Shown here piece by piece: positions 62,704 to 64,000 of a stretch of 64,000 nt of DNA. This DNA is from Paragordius varius. Taxonomy: Eukaryota; Nematomorpha. The translations under genes and the position numbers were made by a program. The DNA lies in NCBI GenBank assembly GCA_964247055.1, contig OZ176051.1, positions 1,488,001-1,552,000 of the forward strand. Reading direction: 5' to 3'. The stretch's first letter is position 1, and every line of letters begins with the position of its first letter. The notes beneath the pieces are model-generated. The model was not told where the DNA came from, made no database searches, and worked only from the letters and a program-made list of their open reading frames with translations.

Positions 62704-63699
62704 CCAGGGCTGGCTTTGACACACATGTGATATTTATATTTTTTTGTTATAAGTTATTATTAAATTATTTAGACCTTTTACAATGGATTGAAATTAAATT
62801 CATATGCATTAATTCATATTATTTTCTATTTATTGCCAATGCATTTAATTTAATTAAATTTAAATTATATATTTGATTGAACTTTGTATATTGTTTTATA
62901 ATTTGCAAGACGGATCCATAATTTTATAACCACAGAAAAGTTATAACTTTCGAAAATCTATATGAAAATAATTTATAATTTAAAAGGAAAACATATTAAT
63001 GGTAAATTTATTGTCAATAACTAATTAGTCACCTGTGGCACATATCAACGCCACAGCTTTTTAGTATGGAGTGCTCCTGTATAGATTTTAGTCAACAACA
63101 AATGTATATGCTATCTGGCAATTAATAAAAATCTAGCAATGTAAAGTTACTCACAGTTGTAATATATCATGATATAAAAACATTCATTATTGGTGATTAT
63201 TAATACAAAGCGAAAAATAACCTTCAAGCCAATAATATTTTTCTTTGTTGTATATGCTATCTGGCAACATTTAATGAACAACTAGCAAAGTATATTATCT
63301 ATACTGTATATTATAATGAAAAAATTGGATTTTCATGTTGCTTTTGGTTCTTCTGACGAGTCATTTAAGATAGTTCGAAAGTCCCATTTTTGCATCTCTT
63401 AAATATAGGATATATTAAAATAAACAAAAAAGTTTTATTTTTATCATATGCTCCATTAACCCATTAAAATTAAATTTTTTTTAAAAAGCATAGGCAAAAT
63501 TTTAATTAAGCTTATTTTATGGTATACTAACGTAAAAGGAAGTCCTTCGGACATCATGAAAAAGGGATCAACAAAAGTGTGCATATATGTAGAATTTCGA
63601 AACATTAATTAATAGTTGTTTTCAAAACGGTGCATTAGTACTTATATATTGTTTACTGGTGTGAAGGCCCCATTGAACCGAAATACCCGCTATACTATA

Positions 63700-64000
63700 A
63701 TTTTTACCTTTTTATAGGTATTTTTTAAAGCCTTTATTTAAATCGTATGGCTTCCTAAGTTTTTTGAAAATTTCCAAAACCCGCCATTTTTGTATGGCCT
63801 CTCAATCTTAAACCGGTAGACCCCTGCCCATAGACCTATATGGAAAAAGCGCTGAGTTAAATTCTTTGCCTTTTTACGGGTTACATTTCAAGCCCTTATT
63901 TAACTCATATGGCCTGGTTTTCTAGAATTTTCTCCAAAGCATCTGTATCGATATGGTGGCCCAGTTGTAGACGGGTAGCCCCCTACCCAGAAGTCAATAT
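63700..64000. repeat. Diverged tandem repeat, unit about 165 bp, cut by window end
   Basis: Two units: one starts near 63701 (TTTTTACCTTTTTATAGG..AAGCCTTTATTTAAATCGTA..GGTAGACCCCTGCCCATAGA), the other near 63867 (TTTGCCTTTTTACGGG..AAGCCCTTATTTAACTCATA..GGTAGCCCCCTACCCAGAAG). The array continues beyond the edge. Confidence 0.6.

Larger units (their letters stand above)
62613..64000. other. Gene-free 3' flank
   Basis: The 3' UTR of the ZNF800-like gene comes first, then AT-rich DNA. TATATGCTATCTGGCAA occurs twice (about 63107 and 63251) with similar following sequence, a small duplication. A family B scrap (TTTTGGTTCTTCTGACGAGT, about 63342) and a family D scrap (63590-63670) follow, then a tandem repeat running off the window. 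Confidence 0.5.

Noticed and set aside
1-64000. Bacterial-type features: operons, CRISPR arrays, ribosome binding sites, riboswitches; also tRNA or rRNA genes
   Set aside because: Spliced genes, intron sizes and transposon types show a eukaryotic chromosome. I found no regularly spaced short repeats with spacers and no cloverleaf I could support.

Overview
The window is nuclear DNA from an animal with a strongly AT-rich genome. Six multi-exon protein genes are split by GT-AG introns, the ORFs are rich in asparagine, and the genes are separated by kilobases of decayed DNA repeats. Eight introns are only 22-25 nt long and all lie at the 5' ends of genes, while downstream introns run from about 65 nt to 3 kb. 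A bias of tiny 5' introns is known from schistosome-type flatworms (dicyemids also have extremely short introns), so a flatworm-like source is my best guess. The species cannot be fixed from the sequence.

Layout: (1) 1-9853, + strand: the 3' part of a NUP153-type FG nucleoporin, 13 exons visible with the 5' end outside the window. The intron or upstream flank before its first visible exon carries a complete hAT transposon (276-2724) with an intact transposase and a perfect 8-bp target duplication. A later intron carries a palindromic element with a complete type I hammerhead ribozyme core. (2) 9854-15702: dense old repeats and foldback elements. (3) 15703-17620, +: an ataxin-7-like SAGA subunit gene with four introns of 22-24 nt. 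(4) 17621-23176: repeats, including a 284-bp hAT MITE, a foldback MITE and a 17-G run. (5) 23177-27603, +: a secreted or lysosomal histidine acid phosphatase; its signal-peptide exon lies 3 kb upstream of one large catalytic exon. (6) 30699-41594, +: a complete XRN2/Rat1 5'-3' exoribonuclease gene, 20 exons, about 1100 aa. (7) 53459-41764, - strand: a complete proteasome regulatory subunit PSMD1/Rpn2 gene, 29 exons, about 1110 aa, convergent with XRN2. (8) 53460-58540: repeats. (9) 58541-62612, +: a ZNF800-like C2H2 zinc-finger gene of two coding exons. (10) 62613-64000: repeats, ending in a tandem array cut by the window edge.

The genes are unrelated housekeeping functions (nuclear pore, chromatin/SAGA, lysosomal hydrolysis, RNA decay and termination, proteasome, transcription factor), and nothing suggests a functional cluster. 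For each of the five genes complete in the window, the assembled exon lengths sum to an open frame divisible by three, which supports the splice sites given. The most unusual items are the hammerhead-bearing element, the ultra-short introns, and the MITE family whose terminal inverted repeats contain 20-bp minisatellites.
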